Part shown: positions 63,827 to 64,000 of the stretch, piece by piece
How the letters are laid out: each line of letters opens with the position of its first letter
Position numbering within the stretch: the first letter of the stretch is position 1
Assembly (NCBI RefSeq): GCF_009688945.1
Contig: NZ_AP021874.1
Location: 3,720,001 to 3,784,000, forward strand
Direction: 5' to 3'
Source: Desulfosarcina alkanivorans
Lineage (GTDB): Bacteria > Desulfobacterota > Desulfobacteria > Desulfobacterales > Desulfosarcinaceae
Length of the DNA: 64,000 bases
Translations under genes and position numbers: made by a program
Notes under the pieces: model-generated
Told to the model about the DNA's origin: nothing
Database searches by the model: none
What the model saw: the letters and a program-made list of their open reading frames with translations, nothing else

Positions 63827-64000
63827 ATGATTCATAGCAGCATCGCCCCCAAACACAAGCCAACATCTGCATTCTTGGTAAAACGACGACTTTTTCAGCC
63901 GATTCAAAATTACTTCCGCTTTGCATCGGTGCGGTACCCGAAAACACCGCGGGCACAGTGGTCGTTCTTTGATATGAACGATTTTTACATTGCCTTTTGT
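63827..64000 (+). CDS. Unidentified protein, N-terminal part (runs off window)
   Basis: ATG 63827 with an AAGG site upstream opens a frame without stops to the window edge (58 codons). The product starts MIHSSIAPKHKPTSAFLVKR and continues with a basic, aromatic-rich stretch (FQPIQNYFRFASVRYPK, FFDMNDFYIAF). I cannot place it in a family; basic residues would fit a transposase or nucleic-acid-binding protein but this is a guess. The complete gene lies to the right. Confidence 0.4.
   Translation, partial: MIHSSIAPKHKPTSAFLVKRRLFQPIQNYFRFASVRYPKTPRAQWSFFDMNDFYIAFC

Noticed and set aside
63684..63956. Minus-strand ORF of 90 codons at the right end
   Set aside because: The plus-strand frame from 63827 has a ribosome-binding site and no stop to the edge; the minus frame is more likely its shadow.

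Overview
The window looks like about 64 kb of a GC-rich genome of a strictly anaerobic Desulfobacterota bacterium (Desulfobacterales-like). Reasons: a mercury-methylation pair (hgcA-hgcB), a fused isobutyryl-CoA mutase (IcmF) within an acyl-CoA oxidation cluster, many TRAP/ABC uptake genes, hybrid histidine kinases and hairpin-forming intergenic repeats. No rRNA, tRNA, CRISPR array or complete insertion sequence was seen. The genus is inference, not something the sequence proves.

Left flank (1-3787): a 5'-end fragment of an outer-membrane barrel gene, two decayed genes (a PagL-like deacylase with its middle missing and a frameshifted DUF3179-like remnant), and a REC-HisKA-HATPase-REC kinase. 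All are on the minus strand.

Surface-protein system (3788-25909, plus strand, about 22 kb, eight collinear genes): a 2663-aa repetitive LEPR-XLL/DUF4347 surface protein, a hybrid kinase with two Hpt-like domains, a REC-(degenerate GGDEF)-EAL phosphodiesterase, an RND/HlyD-type adaptor, a GAF-GAF-TM-HlyD protein, an M50 metalloprotease fused to an adaptor-like C-terminus, a short SecA paralogue and a SPOR-TolC outer-membrane channel. It has adaptors and an outer-membrane factor as in type I secretion, but no ABC exporter; the SecA-like ATPase is the only motor visible. This is my best candidate for an undescribed export and surface-display system.

Centre (25950-31588): an ECF sigma factor with a zinc-binding anti-sigma, a small membrane protein, an internally deleted YiiX/YebB-like pseudogene, and a four-gene cluster of a BioB-like radical SAM enzyme with a SsuABC/TauABC-type ABC importer.

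Catabolic cluster (31715-44835, minus strand): IclR regulator, PanB-like enzyme, a TIM-barrel-like protein of unknown function, glutamate dehydrogenase, two ectoine-hydrolase (DoeA)-type M24 proteins, an Asp/Glu-racemase-family protein, an M20 amidohydrolase, a TRAP transporter, a threonine-dehydratase-like (EutB-type) PLP enzyme and RidA. Together they suggest uptake and breakdown of an ectoine-like or N-acylated amino-acid solute to 2-oxo acids and ammonia.

Acyl-CoA cluster (45165-55803, plus strand): TetR regulator, acyl-CoA dehydrogenase, IcmF, thiolase, 3-hydroxyacyl-CoA dehydrogenase, XRE-cupin regulator, a second acyl-CoA dehydrogenase and a double-ACT protein. It is consistent with isobutyryl-CoA to butyryl-CoA conversion and then beta-oxidation to acetyl-CoA; no enoyl-CoA hydratase is in the window. 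Two families of structured intergenic repeats sit between these genes. A convergent acetyl-CoA synthetase follows.

Right end (59048-64000): an ArsR regulator with a promoter-overlapping palindrome, hgcA and hgcB, then a visibly AT-richer tail with an Ada-like DNA methyltransferase, an EamA transporter and the start of an unidentified gene cut by the window edge.
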